Shown in pieces: positions 17,778 to 27,893 of a stretch of 61,489 nucleotides of DNA. The notes under the pieces are model-generated. The model saw only the letters and a list, made by a program, of their open reading frames with translations. It had not been told where the DNA came from and did no database searches. The stretch is taken from positions 1 through 61,489 of the forward strand of contig NZ_BAER01000006.1 of NCBI RefSeq assembly GCF_000315055.1, in the 5' to 3' direction. This stretch comes from Paraglaciecola polaris LMG 21857. Lineage in GTDB: Bacteria; Pseudomonadota; Gammaproteobacteria; Enterobacterales; Alteromonadaceae. Numbering within the stretch: the first letter of the stretch is position 1; each line of letters opens with the position of its first letter. The position numbers were made by a program, and so were the translations under genes.

Positions 17778-18818
17778 CTATTCCTTAAATGCTGAGTTGG
17801 TGATTAGTGAATATTCAATGGGAATAACTAACGTGATGCGCTCACGTTTAATTGAATCTGGTACGAGAGGCAAAGGATTGGCTTTTTGCAACATATCTAA
17901 AGCCGCTTGATCAAGTGCAGCGGATCCTGAGCTCTTTTCGATGCTTGAGGCCAAAACATAACCGTCGCGATCTATGGTGAACTTGAGCTGCACTATTCCT
18001 TCAATTTTTTGCTTCTTAAGTGCTTTCGGGTACGTCTTGTATTCCCTCAGGTGTGCCTGCAAGTCAGCGAAAAAGTTTTTTGCATTGCCGGCACGTCCAC
18101 CTGAACGACGAGAGCTGGCACTGCCTGTTCCACGAGTTGTGGCTATTTGGGCCACTGGAGCTGGGCTATTATCCGTTTTGTCAGCTTCGCTATCGCTAAC
18201 AGGCGCATTATTTGTCTCAGTCTTGTCTGTCTCAGGAGTATGCTGCACATCAGGTGCACTACTTGACGCAACGACTGTCTTTGTTGGCTCTGGCACCTTT
18301 TGGATGGCATTGCTGGCAGATACCTGCTCGATTATCGGGGCGATATCGTCCATGACCGGTTCGTTAACGTTTTCAACAGGAGGTTCAACGGGTACAGGTG
18401 GCACGTTATCTTTGAAAGGTTTGCTTTCAACCTCAGGCTCGGTTTGTGCGGTTGGCTTGTTAACTGCTTTTTTAACCGCTTCAAGCTGAGTGACTGGCTC
18501 TACTGGGTCAGTCAATTGCTCTGACTCAACCAACTCTTGATCCTGATAAGCACCGACCATACCTAACCCGACTTCAATTCCGTCTTGCCCTTCACCAGCC
18601 GCACTGCCCTGCACTGCATCTGTCTTTACTGATAAAGCTGCAAACACCGCGCCGTGTAGAATAATCGCAACCGTCACGGCAACGGCCCACTGACGTTTAC
18701 GTCCCGAGGCAAACAATACAGATTGCTCAGGAAGAAGCGCCACTGAAGCCCCGCCGTCCCCTAACATATTGGGATTAACCGATGACGCGTTGTTTTTTGG
18801 AGAAATGGCACTCATCAA
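17778..18818 (-). CDS. tonB: TonB energy transducer
   Basis: This 346-residue protein has a cytoplasmic N-terminus, one membrane span at about residues 44-64 ([20 protein letters not shown]), a long Pro/Glu/Val-rich periplasmic linker and a C-terminal TonB domain at about 255-346 ([20 protein letters not shown], then [15 protein letters not shown]). The conserved His in the span (AIILHG) fits TonB proteins. It transmits proton-motive energy from ExbB/ExbD to the receptor encoded next. Its ATG overlaps the stop of exbD2, indicating translational coupling. At 346 residues it is longer than E. coli TonB (239) because of the linker. Confidence 0.93.
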   Translation of the reverse strand: MMSAISPKNNASSVNPNMLGDGGASVALLPEQSVLFASGRKRQWAVAVTVAIILHGAVFAALSVKTDAVQGSAAGEGQDGIEVGLGMVGAYQDQELVESEQLTDPVEPVTQLEAVKKAVNKPTAQTEPEVESKPFKDNVPPVPVEPPVENVNEPVMDDIAPIIEQVSASNAIQKVPEPTKTVVASSSAPDVQHTPETDKTETNNAPVSDSEADKTDNSPAPVAQIATTRGTGSASSRRSGGRAGNAKNFFADLQAHLREYKTYPKALKKQKIEGIVQLKFTIDRDGYVLASSIEKSSGSAALDQAALDMLQKANPLPLVPDSIKRERITLVIPIEYSLITNSAFKE

Positions 18819-19234
18819 CTTGGCTCTGTCGTTAGAGTGAATAAGTTGATGGTGCTAAAACCAGCAGATCTAAGTGTATTTAACACTTTGTCTAAATCTT
18901 GGTAGGTCACTTGCTTGTCGGCACGCACGGCAACGTCAGCTGGGTGCTCAAGCAATAAATCCGTTAACGCGTTAGGCAATTCAGCAAAGCTGACCAATTC
19001 GTTGTTGAGATGAATTTCGTTGTCTTTAGACAACTGTAGGGTAATAGGCTGATCGATCGCCGATTTCGTTTGACTGCTCTGGGGCAGTGTTAAACCGGCG
19101 TCGTGAATTTGCTCGATTTTGCCCGCAATCATAAAAAATATCAGCAATAAAAATACAATGTTGATGAGCGGAATGAGGTTATCATCACTGTTTGCTTTAC
19201 GGCGCAGGCGAGGCATTTGGTTAAACATGCTCAT
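18815..19234 (-). CDS. exbD: ExbD-family biopolymer transport protein, Asn variant (ExbD2)
   Basis: This is a 139-residue single-span protein with the membrane segment [19 protein letters not shown] near residues 20-38 and a periplasmic domain after it. The protonatable Asp of canonical ExbD (LIDVV context) is Asn here (LINIV). It therefore probably works together with the Asp-bearing ExbD encoded just upstream rather than alone. It overlaps that gene and tonB by 4 bp at each end, a tightly coupled arrangement. Confidence 0.9.
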   Translation of the reverse strand: MSMFNQMPRLRRKANSDDNLIPLINIVFLLLIFFMIAGKIEQIHDAGLTLPQSSQTKSAIDQPITLQLSKDNEIHLNNELVSFAELPNALTDLLLEHPADVAVRADKQVTYQDLDKVLNTLRSAGFSTINLFTLTTEPS

Positions 19235-19643
19235 TGCACTGCTCCATCACCGGGGCTTAATTTACCCAAAGTGACCTGGCTAAACCCTAAGGCTTTCAAG
19301 CGAGAAAGCGCATCAACAATAACTTGCACTTGTGTTTCGGAGGCAGGCATAAGCACGGTAGGTGTGTCGATTGCCAATAGGGTGCTTAATGCATCGTCGG
19401 TTAACGCTACCCCCTCTAATTGCGTACCTCCACCTAATAATTGCCCATTAACACTTAATCGAACCACTTGAGGTTTTGTGCTAGAAATCGTACTGGCTGC
19501 CAATGCCGATTGCATTTCAACCGCACTGAATTTAGTGAACGAGGAGGTCAGCATAAAAACATCAGTAAAATGAACACCACATCGATTAACGCTGTCAGGC
19601 TAATGCTTTGCTTTCTGCGTTGTGGCAAGACCAAACTAGACAT
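19231..19643 (-). pseudogene. exbD: ExbD-family protein (ExbD1) interrupted by a one-base frameshift
   Basis: The gene starts at 19643 (MSSLVLPQRRKQSISLTALIDVVFILLMF), carrying the essential membrane Asp in LIDVV. It hits TGA at 19550-19548, after 31 codons. The continuation (MLTSSFTKFSAVEMQSALAA) lies in another frame and stays open for 107 codons to 19231. The shift falls in a T5 run (A5 at 19555-19559 on the plus strand); a sixth T would restore ILLMFFMLTSSF. No second lesion is seen, which suggests a recent mutation, a base-call error, or less likely recoding. The downstream half has its own ATG but lacks the N-terminus and half the membrane span. Confidence 0.88.
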
Positions 19644-19648
19644 AGTGT

Positions 19649-20335
19649 TTACTCAGTGCCTTGCTTAGAAGTATTTTGTGCTTTACTCGCCGAGCTTGTT
19701 TTACCTAATGACGATTGACTTGAAGCGCTGGCATAAATTGTAAACACCCGCTGCAAATCATTTTGTATTGCTTGGGCTTCAACTTCTGCTTTGCGTTCAA
19801 AGTAACTATTGAGCATAGACACAGGTATCGCTACGGCTAAACCCACTGCAGTGGTCAGTAATGCCTGCCAAATTCCCCCTGACAAAACCGCAGGGTTAAC
19901 CTGAGCACCAGCCGATTCCATAGCCTTAAATGCTTCGATCATGCCAATTACTGTACCAAAAAGCCCCATTAATGGGGCTAATGTGGCAATGACTTCTAGA
20001 ATTCGTAAATAGCTATTAAGTTGCGCTATCGCCAATTGTGCTTGACGATAAACTTCGTCTTTAATGTCGTCTAATGCCAGTGATGATTTATCGATTAATT
20101 GTACTGTGCTACTGATCAACGCGGCCCGGTAGTTGCGCTGCCCCTTGACTAATAAAAGTGCTTGGGCATGTTTACCTTGTTGTAAAAAACCAAATGCTTG
20201 CTCAATGGCATCAGCTGGTTTTGGACGCGTACTATAAAACTGCCATCCTTTTAACACCCCTACACTTAATGCAATCACTGAAAGACTGATTAACAGCCAT
20301 ACCACAACCCCACCATTGACGAGTAAATCAATCAC
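19649..20335 (-). CDS. exbB: ExbB/TolQ/MotA-family proton channel subunit
   Basis: This is a 228-residue membrane protein with three spans: about residues 8-29, 112-136 (VIATLAPLMGLFGTVIGMIE) and 153-180 (GGIWQALLTTAVGLAVAIPV). The motifs match ExbB, and the small residues of spans 2 and 3 line the proton path with the ExbD Asp. The last 25 residues are Ser/Lys-rich and probably disordered. It heads the leftward operon exbB-exbD1-exbD2-tonB-receptor. The start lies 22 bp downstream of a good Fur box. Confidence 0.93.
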   Translation of the reverse strand: MIDLLVNGGVVVWLLISLSVIALSVGVLKGWQFYSTRPKPADAIEQAFGFLQQGKHAQALLLVKGQRNYRAALISSTVQLIDKSSLALDDIKDEVYRQAQLAIAQLNSYLRILEVIATLAPLMGLFGTVIGMIEAFKAMESAGAQVNPAVLSGGIWQALLTTAVGLAVAIPVSMLNSYFERKAEVEAQAIQNDLQRVFTIYASASSQSSLGKTSSASKAQNTSKQGTE

Positions 20336-20357
20336 TGCAACATCCTAATAACAATCT

Positions 20358-20376
20358 AAATGAGAACGATTATCAC
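20358..20376. promoter_or_regulatory. Fur box upstream of exbB
   Basis: AAATGAGAACGATTATCAC matches the 19-bp Fur consensus well on both strands (the reverse reads GTGATAATCGTTCTCATTT). It sits 22-41 bp upstream of the exbB start, so iron-replete Fur should repress the whole iron-uptake operon. The remaining intergenic DNA to 20718 is A+T-rich and shows nothing else I can support. Confidence 0.8.
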
Positions 20377-20718
20377 TTTATCTATTTTTGCTTTTTAAGA
20401 CAAGCCTTTATTGAACTAAAACTGTAAAACAATGTCGTTTTAGGCAATTTTTAAAATCTAACAATTATTGTTTAACATGGTAAATAGTGAAAAATTCGCC
20501 AGTATTTAGAGTTTAATGTGGCAGAAATTGATTTAAGCAGGATTTATAAAAGTAATGATATTCACTAGCAATAACATTGAATGAGAAAAAAAGGAAAGTT
20601 AATGACCCGAAAAAGGGTGCCGTAGACGACTATTTAAACTGAGGTATCGCATTTTATTTTGCTCAAAACACGGTTACCTGACACAGTAAAGTAAAATCGA
20701 ACTGATGTTCGACCCCTG

Positions 20719-21750
20719 TCACATAACTTTATTAGCGAGTAATTCACGCAGTGCCACAGGCAAATATTCTCTTAATTTATCGGTAATAGCATGCTCGTTT
20801 TTCTGCCACATGATGCCCACGTAAACAATCACTATCCCTAACATGGTTAACGCAATAGGAAATAGCCAACTGCCGCTAAACACGTCATAGGCCAAGTACC
20901 CTATATACCCACAAACTCCAAGCGCACCAAATATGACCAGCACGCGACGCACCAAGATAATTCCTAATCCCATCATGAGTATATTGATGCAGCAGTAGAT
21001 AAACTTAGATAGCTCACTGTCCGACTCTTGCATAGACAAGCCACACCAAAATGCAATAGTGCCAAATAAATACAACCAGAATGCATAATCAGCTAAACGT
21101 CTAGTACGTAAATCCACCCAAAATGCTAAGCCTAAGATGGATAATCCTATGTACATAGATACCAATGCACGCACCTCATATGCAGGACTTTCCCCTGTGA
21201 GCATCACGGCGAGATCCATCGACAGGTACCAAAGAGTGACCGCAATGGGCATGACCAAAAAGGGATATTTATAGATCTTAGCGAGTATTACCGCGACCGC
21301 TAACGTGCCTAGTTCCATGTATAGCCAATGCCACTGTATATAACGGTGGTAATCTTGATAGCTGTCGCTGCCAGGCCAAATATCCAACGTCTGTTGTATT
21401 CCAAATATAGCGAGCGGCGTCAATGTGACTACAAAAGTAGCACAGATGCCGGCAACCACGACTAAGCCTTGTTTTGCAAAGCGATTAGTGAGTAACACAC
21501 CAGCAGCAGCATAAACCGCACAAAGACCCACAATGCCTGCGCCCCCAAATGATTCCCACCCTAGGTTCATAAATACGGTCATTGCTCCGATTGCGACTAA
21601 GCCACCGAAATAATAAAGTAAGTGGGTAAAATCAAACTTGGGTGTGCTATCCGGCAGCGCTGATAGGTATGCAACTAACTGCTCGGCTTGAGATGCGGTT
21701 AAAATTCTCTCTTCCACCGCGCCATTCAATTGACGTTGACTAATACGCAT
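20719..21750 (-). CDS. DUF2157 domain membrane protein
   Basis: This is a 343-residue protein with a short soluble N-terminus (MRISQRQLNGAVEERILTAS, as in DUF2157 proteins) followed by nine to ten hydrophobic segments. The function of the family is unknown. I chose the ATG giving MRISQRQL because GGAG lies 8 bases upstream; an upstream in-frame ATG would add 16 residues with no ribosome site. It is leftward, about 120 bp past the FAD/Fe-S dehydrogenase gene, and could be co-transcribed with it. Confidence 0.8.
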   Translation of the reverse strand: MRISQRQLNGAVEERILTASQAEQLVAYLSALPDSTPKFDFTHLLYYFGGLVAIGAMTVFMNLGWESFGGAGIVGLCAVYAAAGVLLTNRFAKQGLVVVAGICATFVVTLTPLAIFGIQQTLDIWPGSDSYQDYHRYIQWHWLYMELGTLAVAVILAKIYKYPFLVMPIAVTLWYLSMDLAVMLTGESPAYEVRALVSMYIGLSILGLAFWVDLRTRRLADYAFWLYLFGTIAFWCGLSMQESDSELSKFIYCCINILMMGLGIILVRRVLVIFGALGVCGYIGYLAYDVFSGSWLFPIALTMLGIVIVYVGIMWQKNEHAITDKLREYLPVALRELLANKVM

Positions 21751-21868
21751 TTCATTTACTCCGTTAAGTGACGCTATATTTGTAAAATATCGATTCAAGA
21801 CTAAGTTTCATCGTGCAAACCGCCCAAACGTATAGGTAGTTCTGCAGGCAACTAACGCCTTCATAGGT

Positions 21869-24721
21869 TTACAGCTGACTTTTTGCCGCACTGACATTAT
21901 CGAGCAATAACATCAGCGAATGATAGGGTATACCGCTATGTTGACTAAGCCCAATTTCACACGTTCGACTATTACTATAGCCAGCTTTACAGTTGACTGG
22001 AATTTGCCTTTTTAGGTGGCGAAGTGCACTGGCATTTAATTCAGGTACGAACATGCCTTTATCGCCCGCATAACCACAGCATTCTATGCCCTGAGGCTGA
22101 ATGACCTGCTCGCTGCAGGCGTGAGCCAAGGCTTCTAGATAACCTGAGATGCCCATTTTACGGCTGCTGCAAGTAACATGAAGGGCAACTGGATCACTTT
22201 GCGGAGTGATATGTAAATCGGCTAATACGCGCTTGACCATAAATTCACTGGTTTCAAAAATATCTAATCCTTGTACCTGATCGAGTGCTTGCATTTGTTG
22301 CTTACAGGGGCTGGTATCAAACACAATGGGAATGTTACCTTGGCGACTAATGTTAAGCAGGTTACGGGCTAACTCATCACCTTTTTGCTGAGCTAAATCG
22401 GGAAAACCTTTGCTGCTAAATGGCATACCACAACATAGGTCGTTCATGTCTTCAGGTAATATGACCTGATACCCTGCCTTAGCAAAAACCGAGCGCGCTG
22501 CATCGTAGGTAGAACGGGGCTCGTTGTCAGACGCTGCAGGTCCCATAGTGCGACTGGCGCAACTGGCAAAATAGACCACTTGCTTAGCCTTTGGCTGCCC
22601 ATCGAACTTTATCGCTTTGGCTTTACTTGGCCACTGACTTTGCCACAAAGGTAGGTTTTTAGCAGACAATCGATGCACTTTAGCACCTATGGTGTCGGTG
22701 AGCGTATCGCCTAAGACCTTAGTAACAAAGCTTGACGCTCCAAACCCCAACGCGGCTGATTGGCTCACCAAGGAAAAATGTTCTGCGCTGAATTTAGCGA
22801 TAGTTTCACCGAATTTGCTTTGTCTTTCACTGCGAAGTTGGCGAATAAGATCACCTGTGTTAATCCCCACCGGGCAGCGCTGAGCACATAATCCTGTCGC
22901 GGCACAGGTATCGATTCCCATGTATTGAAAGTCATGCTCTAACTGACGTAATTCCTGAGCGTTTTCAGACTCAGTGTTGTTTGCTGCATTGCCTAGCGCG
23001 CGCAGCTGTTTTATTCGGCGCCAAATGGCGATGCGCTGCCGAGGGGTATAACTCAATTCTTGAGATGGACAAACAGCTTCACAGAAACCACATTCGATAC
23101 ATTTATCAATAATATCATTGGCTTTTGGCATTAATTTAAGGTTTTTAATGTGGCTTTGCGCATCGTCATTCAATATAACCCCAGGATTCAAAATCCCTGT
23201 GGGATCAATGATTTTTTTAACTTGCTGCATCACTTTGTAGGCTTCACTTCCCCACTCTAATGCCACAAACGGCGCCATATTACGCCCTGTACCGTGTTCT
23301 GCTTTAAGGGATCCTTTAAATTCCACCGCGACTAGCTTAGCCACCGCCTGCATAAAACGATCATAGCGTTCAATTTCAGCTTGTTGTTCGAATGACTGGG
23401 TAAACACAAAATGTAAATTCCCTGCCAATGCATGGCCAAATATTATCCCTTCTGAGTAGCCAAACTGATCAAATAACTGATGTAATCGGCCAATGCCTTG
23501 CGCCATATTTTCAATGGGGAAACATACGTCTTCAATGATAACCGTAGTGCCTGCTTCGCGCACCGCGCCAACAGCAGGAAACGTACCTTTGCGTATGGCC
23601 CATAATTGTTGGTTTAACAAGGTATTACGACTAAAAGGGATTGACTGTAAAACATGATGACTGCTTATATATGCTGCCAGCGTGTCTATTTTTTGTGTCA
23701 GTTCCCCTGGGCTTTCAGCACTCACTTCAATCAAAAGTGCCGTGTAATTGTCATTCTGTGTGCAAAATGAATCTGGTAAACCTGGCTGCCCTTTAACCGA
23801 ATTCAATGCTCGCTGGTCCATTAATTCAACGGCGTCGACGCTTTGCTGACTTAATGTTTCAACCAATGAACATGCTTGCTCTGCACTGGCAAATAAATAT
23901 AAACCGCTGGCTTTATGTTTATGCTCAATTACGGTCCGGTAAGTAATGTCACTAATGAAACCTAACGTGCCTTCTGAGCCAATCATGAGATGCACCAATA
24001 TATCGAGTGGGTCCTGATAATCAATCAACGCATTCAGTGCGTAACCACAGGTATTTTTAAGGCGATATTTGTGGGTGATAAGTCCATATAGTGATGTATT
24101 ATTTTGGCAGTCCGAGGCCAATTGCTGTAACTGTGACAGCATTTCCTGATGTCGTTGGCGAAAGTGAGCAACACTTTCTTCATCACTGGTATCCACCATG
24201 CTGCCATCTGCCAGCACTAGGGACATATCTTGTACTGTGTAATAACTGTTGTGCGCCACACCGCAGCACATGCCGGAGGCATTATTTGCCGCAATGCCTC
24301 CGATTTTACAGCTGTTGATTGACGCAGGGTCTGGGCCAATCTTACGTCCAAAAGGGGCTAATAACCGGTTCGCATCCGCGCCAATAACCCCAGGCTGTAA
24401 CTTAATTTTCCCGCCGTTATTTAACACCCAGTGGTTACGCCAATCATCACTTAAGGTAATCAGCACGGAGTCACTTACCCCCTGCCCTGACAAACTGGTG
24501 CCCGCGGCACGAAAAGTAACAGCCACCCTATATTGCGCACTGAGCCTGAGAACGTTTTGTACTTGTTCTAATGACGAGAGCTTCAACACCAACAAGGGAA
24601 TAAGCTGGTAAAAGCTGGCATCGACCGCCAGTGCCCGGCGTCGGCTGATATCTTGAATAATTGATTCAGCAGGTAACATAGCAAGTATTTGCTTCAGATA
24701 GTCGGTGGGCAACCGTGTCAT
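21869..24721 (-). CDS. FAD- and Fe-S-binding D-lactate dehydrogenase-type oxidoreductase
   Basis: This 950-residue multidomain flavoprotein has an N-terminal PCMH FAD domain at about residues 35-230 (VTFRAAGTSLSGQGVSDSV, then GADANRLLAPFGRKIGPDPA, then GGIAANNASGMCCG). A FAD-oxidase C-terminal domain follows to about 520, with EHGTGRNMAPFVALEWG. Two [4Fe-4S] motifs come next (CIECGFCEAVCP and CAATGLCAQRCPVG), then paired CCG-type motifs (DLCCGMPFSSKG and ECCGYAGDKG). The layout matches the large respiratory D-lactate dehydrogenases that pass electrons to quinone. D-2-hydroxyglutarate is another possible substrate. It lies beside divergent pckA, consistent with feeding carbon into gluconeogenesis. 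Confidence 0.88.
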   Translation of the reverse strand: MTRLPTDYLKQILAMLPAESIIQDISRRRALAVDASFYQLIPLLVLKLSSLEQVQNVLRLSAQYRVAVTFRAAGTSLSGQGVSDSVLITLSDDWRNHWVLNNGGKIKLQPGVIGADANRLLAPFGRKIGPDPASINSCKIGGIAANNASGMCCGVAHNSYYTVQDMSLVLADGSMVDTSDEESVAHFRQRHQEMLSQLQQLASDCQNNTSLYGLITHKYRLKNTCGYALNALIDYQDPLDILVHLMIGSEGTLGFISDITYRTVIEHKHKASGLYLFASAEQACSLVETLSQQSVDAVELMDQRALNSVKGQPGLPDSFCTQNDNYTALLIEVSAESPGELTQKIDTLAAYISSHHVLQSIPFSRNTLLNQQLWAIRKGTFPAVGAVREAGTTVIIEDVCFPIENMAQGIGRLHQLFDQFGYSEGIIFGHALAGNLHFVFTQSFEQQAEIERYDRFMQAVAKLVAVEFKGSLKAEHGTGRNMAPFVALEWGSEAYKVMQQVKKIIDPTGILNPGVILNDDAQSHIKNLKLMPKANDIIDKCIECGFCEAVCPSQELSYTPRQRIAIWRRIKQLRALGNAANNTESENAQELRQLEHDFQYMGIDTCAATGLCAQRCPVGINTGDLIRQLRSERQSKFGETIAKFSAEHFSLVSQSAALGFGASSFVTKVLGDTLTDTIGAKVHRLSAKNLPLWQSQWPSKAKAIKFDGQPKAKQVVYFASCASRTMGPAASDNEPRSTYDAARSVFAKAGYQVILPEDMNDLCCGMPFSSKGFPDLAQQKGDELARNLLNISRQGNIPIVFDTSPCKQQMQALDQVQGLDIFETSEFMVKRVLADLHITPQSDPVALHVTCSSRKMGISGYLEALAHACSEQVIQPQGIECCGYAGDKGMFVPELNASALRHLKRQIPVNCKAGYSNSRTCEIGLSQHSGIPYHSLMLLLDNVSAAKSQL

Positions 24722-25552
24722 TTAATGGTCCTTTTACTGGGAAATAGAGCTGAGAGATGCAGTGTTTTGCGAGCTCGGGATAAAAGAGCAAAAGAATCGC
24801 ATCTTGAGACATTTGCATCAAGGGCAATACGTAAGCTTTTGTAAGCTAAATTGAACAAAAATATTTGCTGTGCTTGCTAATCCCTTCGTATCTAGTAACA
24901 AAGGTAAAGCTCACCAACAGTAAATATTTTATTGCGCAGAGTGAGTGTGACTCACGTTCGATGAACACATAGTGGTCCTAGCTAGGAACATTTGCCTTGT
25001 TTATAACGCGACTTCCACCAGGAAATAACGATGAAACAACGTTAACTTCGCTCACCTTGTAAACTTTCAGGATATACAACAGAAATAGTCGTTATCAATA
25101 TATCAGTATGTTAGGCAGCAAAAAACAAGCCTAGGGTTCGAAAGTGGTGATTAGACTGGACTGCCTTGCACACGAAAAGCAAAAGCATGTAAATAAGTAC
25201 TATTTATCAGACATTTAAAGAAATAAAAAATTCACTTAGATTCCAATACGATAAGTTTAAAATCACTTATATTTTATCTTTAAGCGCAAATAAAACGCAT
25301 GAAAGTTTGAAATATAGCAACTTTATGACAATTTATTTCGAACTTATGAAATCCAACATGTTTTATTACAACATGGGTTACATAATGAGTCCAAAATTGG
25401 TTAGAATAGTATCGACTGTTACACAGAGTAACGCCTTATGCTAACAACGCTCTAGCTAGCTGCCATTAAGGTATTAACCGGGTCAGGCTTACGTGCCTAA
25501 CACGACCATAAATATACGTTCGCGCCGCCATTATCAAACGAAGGGTTATTTA
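24722..25552. promoter_or_regulatory. divergent promoter region of the dehydrogenase and pckA with two palindromes
   Basis: About 830 bp separate the two divergent metabolic genes. GTGAGTGTGACTCAC (24941-24955) is a perfect 6-bp inverted repeat, and TCCTAGCTAGGA (24976-24987) is a perfect 12-bp palindrome; both look like regulator sites. The half nearest pckA (25180-25440) is very A+T-rich, as expected for an upstream promoter element. No gene is supported in it. Confidence 0.45.
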
Positions 25553-27193
25553 ATGACTATACACACATTGACCACTGATTTAGCCAAATTAGGCATTATC
25601 GAAGCTACCGAAATTGTACATAACCCCTCGTACGACTTGTTGTTTGAGGAAACCACCAACTCCTCACTTGAAGGGTATGAAAAAGGAACGATCACTGAAT
25701 TGGGTGCCGTAAATGTCAACACAGGTAAGTTTACCGGTCGCTCACCGAAGGACAAATACATTGTGCGTGATGACGTATCTAAAGATACCGTATGGTGGTC
25801 AGATCAGGGGAAAAACGATAATAAACCCATCACACCACAAGTTTGGGGCGAGTTAAAAAATTTAGTCACCGAGCAACTCAGCGGCAAACGTTTATTTGTG
25901 GTAGACACTTATTGCGGTGCGAATGAAGATACCCGCCTGAAAGTACGTTTTATCACTGAAGTGGCTTGGCAAGCACACTTTGTAAAGAACATGTTTATTC
26001 GTCCTACCGAAGCAGAATTAGCCCACTACGAACCTGACTTTGTCGTTATGAACGGTGCAAAAACCACTAACCCGAATTGGCAAGCCCAGGGATTAAATTC
26101 AGAGAACTTTGTTGCCTTTAATCTCACTGAAAAAGTCCAGTTAATTGGCGGCACTTGGTATGGCGGTGAAATGAAAAAGGGTATGTTCTCAATGATGAAC
26201 TACCTGTTACCCCTTAAAAATATTGCCTCAATGCATTGCAGTGCAAATGTGGGCAAGGAAGGTGACGTTGCCGTATTTTTTGGTCTTTCTGGAACCGGTA
26301 AAACCACCTTATCGACGGATCCCAACCGAGAACTTATCGGCGATGATGAACATGGCTGGGATGACAACGGGGTATTTAATTTTGAAGGTGGTTGTTATGC
26401 AAAAACCATCAACTTGAGTAAAGAGAACGAACCTGACATCTACAATGCCATTCGTCGTGACGCACTACTAGAAAATGTAACCGTAGATGCAAACGGTAAA
26501 ATTGATTTTGACGATAATAGTAAAACTGAGAATACCCGCGTCTCTTACCCCATTCAGCATATCGACAATATCGTTAAACCGATATCTCGAGCGGGTCACG
26601 CCAATAAGGTGATCTTCTTAACCGCAGATGCATTCGGCGTACTTCCGGCTGTTGCTAAATTGACACCTGAACAAGCGCAGTATTATTTCTTATCTGGATT
26701 CACCGCTAAATTAGCCGGCACGGAACGCGGAATTACTGAACCGACTCCGACCTTTTCTAGCTGTTTCGGTGCGGCTTTTTTAAGTTTGCACCCTACGCAG
26801 TATGCCAAGGTCCTTAAAAACCGCATGCAAGCATCAGGTGCCCAAGCGTATTTGGTCAATACCGGTTGGAACGGCACAGGCAAGCGTATTTCTATCAAAG
26901 CAACGCGTGCCATCATTGATGCCATTCTAGATGGCTCCCTAGATGAAGCATCCACCACGACACTACCGATATTTAATTTACAGGTACCACAAGGGTTGGG
27001 TGAATTGGACACAGATATTCTCGATCCACGTAAAACTTATCAGCATGAAAGCCAATGGAGTGAAAAAGCCAATAACTTAGCTGAATTATTCGTCGACAAC
27101 TTCGATAAATTCACAGATACCGACAATGGAAAAGCCTTGGTAGCGGCTGGCCCAAGTTTATTTGCGCCAGCAAAAAGCGCAAAATCTGCTTAA
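25553..27193 (+). CDS. pckA: ATP-dependent phosphoenolpyruvate carboxykinase
   Basis: This enzyme makes phosphoenolpyruvate from oxaloacetate using ATP, the committed step of gluconeogenesis. It is 546 residues long, typical of the ATP-type enzyme. Visible motifs are [10 protein letters not shown] near residue 60, the P-loop [12 protein letters not shown] near 247, [12 protein letters not shown] near 263 and [20 protein letters not shown] near 395. I chose the ATG giving MTIHTLTTD, preceded by AAGGG; an earlier frame start would add 20 basic residues. A strong intrinsic terminator follows at 27231. It is divergent from the D-lactate-type dehydrogenase gene. Confidence 0.97.
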   Translation: MTIHTLTTDLAKLGIIEATEIVHNPSYDLLFEETTNSSLEGYEKGTITELGAVNVNTGKFTGRSPKDKYIVRDDVSKDTVWWSDQGKNDNKPITPQVWGELKNLVTEQLSGKRLFVVDTYCGANEDTRLKVRFITEVAWQAHFVKNMFIRPTEAELAHYEPDFVVMNGAKTTNPNWQAQGLNSENFVAFNLTEKVQLIGGTWYGGEMKKGMFSMMNYLLPLKNIASMHCSANVGKEGDVAVFFGLSGTGKTTLSTDPNRELIGDDEHGWDDNGVFNFEGGCYAKTINLSKENEPDIYNAIRRDALLENVTVDANGKIDFDDNSKTENTRVSYPIQHIDNIVKPISRAGHANKVIFLTADAFGVLPAVAKLTPEQAQYYFLSGFTAKLAGTERGITEPTPTFSSCFGAAFLSLHPTQYAKVLKNRMQASGAQAYLVNTGWNGTGKRISIKATRAIIDAILDGSLDEASTTTLPIFNLQVPQGLGELDTDILDPRKTYQHESQWSEKANNLAELFVDNFDKFTDTDNGKALVAAGPSLFAPAKSAKSA

Positions 27194-27230
27194 CGAATAT
27201 TCTGTTACCCTATTCACAAATAAATGGATA

Positions 27231-27261
27231 AGCAGGCGCAAATCATGGCGCCTGCTTTTTT
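27231..27261 (+). terminator. intrinsic terminator of pckA
   Basis: AGCAGGCGC (27231-27239) pairs with GCGCCTGCT (27248-27256) around an 8-base loop, followed by a run of six T. It is a classic rho-independent terminator 37 bp past the pckA stop. Confidence 0.92.
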
Positions 27262-27417
27262 CATCACCATTAGTCCGTTACACCTCAATGCTTGTGCCAC
27301 ACATTCACTGTTCTCGTTCCCTGTTGCAACTATCACTATCTTATTAAACCCACTATGGTGTTAATAGTGCTCACTATTGCAATAATTAACATGCTACATA
27401 AACACACGAGGTGAAAT

Positions 27418-27774
27418 ATGGCTTATATCGATGGTTTTGTTGTCGCGGTTCCCAGCATAAATAAAGAACAATACAAAGCTTATGCTAAGCAGTGTATTGA
27501 CATCTTCAAACAAGAATACGGTGCGCTAGCTTGCAAAGAGTGTTGGGGGGATGACGTCCCGGAAGGTGAGCTCACGTCTTTTCCCTTGGCTGTGAAGGCG
27601 AAAGACGATGAAACTGTAGTATTTTCATGGATCACCTGGCCGTCGAAAGAGGTCAGGGACATAGGCATGCAGAAATGTATGCAAGACCCTCGCTTCGACC
27701 CACTAAAGTCACCCATGCCCTTTGACGGAAAGCGTATGATTTATGGAGGCTTTGAAGTGCTAGTGGATGAGTAA
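27418..27774 (+). CDS. DUF1428 (YbaA-like) protein
   Basis: This is a 118-residue protein matching DUF1428 across its length: MAYIDGFVVAVPSINKEQY, then ECWGDDVPEGELTSFPLAVK, VVFSWITWPSKEVRD and FDGKRMIYGGFEVLV. The fold is a dimeric alpha-beta barrel; the function is unknown. A GAGGTG ribosome site precedes the ATG. It is monocistronic, between the pckA terminator and a convergent reductase gene. Confidence 0.9.
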   Translation: MAYIDGFVVAVPSINKEQYKAYAKQCIDIFKQEYGALACKECWGDDVPEGELTSFPLAVKAKDDETVVFSWITWPSKEVRDIGMQKCMQDPRFDPLKSPMPFDGKRMIYGGFEVLVDE

Positions 27775-27842
27775 CTTTGGGTCAAACGTTTGAGTTGAGA
27801 ACCTTTTCGATAAATTAAGCCGAGTCGCTGACGCGAATGAAA

Positions 27843-27871
27843 TGCCATTTACCCAATGGAAGTAAATGGCA
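27843..27871. terminator. perfect 10-bp hairpin between convergent genes
   Basis: TGCCATTTAC (27843-27852) and GTAAATGGCA (27862-27871) are perfect inverse repeats with a 9-base loop. The hairpin lies between the rightward DUF1428 gene and the leftward fpr relic, and could end both transcripts. No long U-tract follows on either strand. Confidence 0.5.
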
Positions 27872-27893
27872 CATATTGCGATTTAATTTGCCG

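Noticed and set aside
17974-18489. A 171-residue rightward Ser/Gly-rich frame
   Set aside because: It is antisense to the Pro-rich linker of tonB, whose composition keeps the opposite strand open.
19231-19554. The 107-codon frame as an independent ExbD-like gene
   Set aside because: It lacks the cytoplasmic N-terminus and half the membrane span, which are found directly upstream in another frame.
19550-19562. Programmed ribosomal frameshifting in exbD1
   Set aside because: The run is only five T with no X_XXY_YYZ slippery heptamer and no evident downstream structure; a missing base is simpler.
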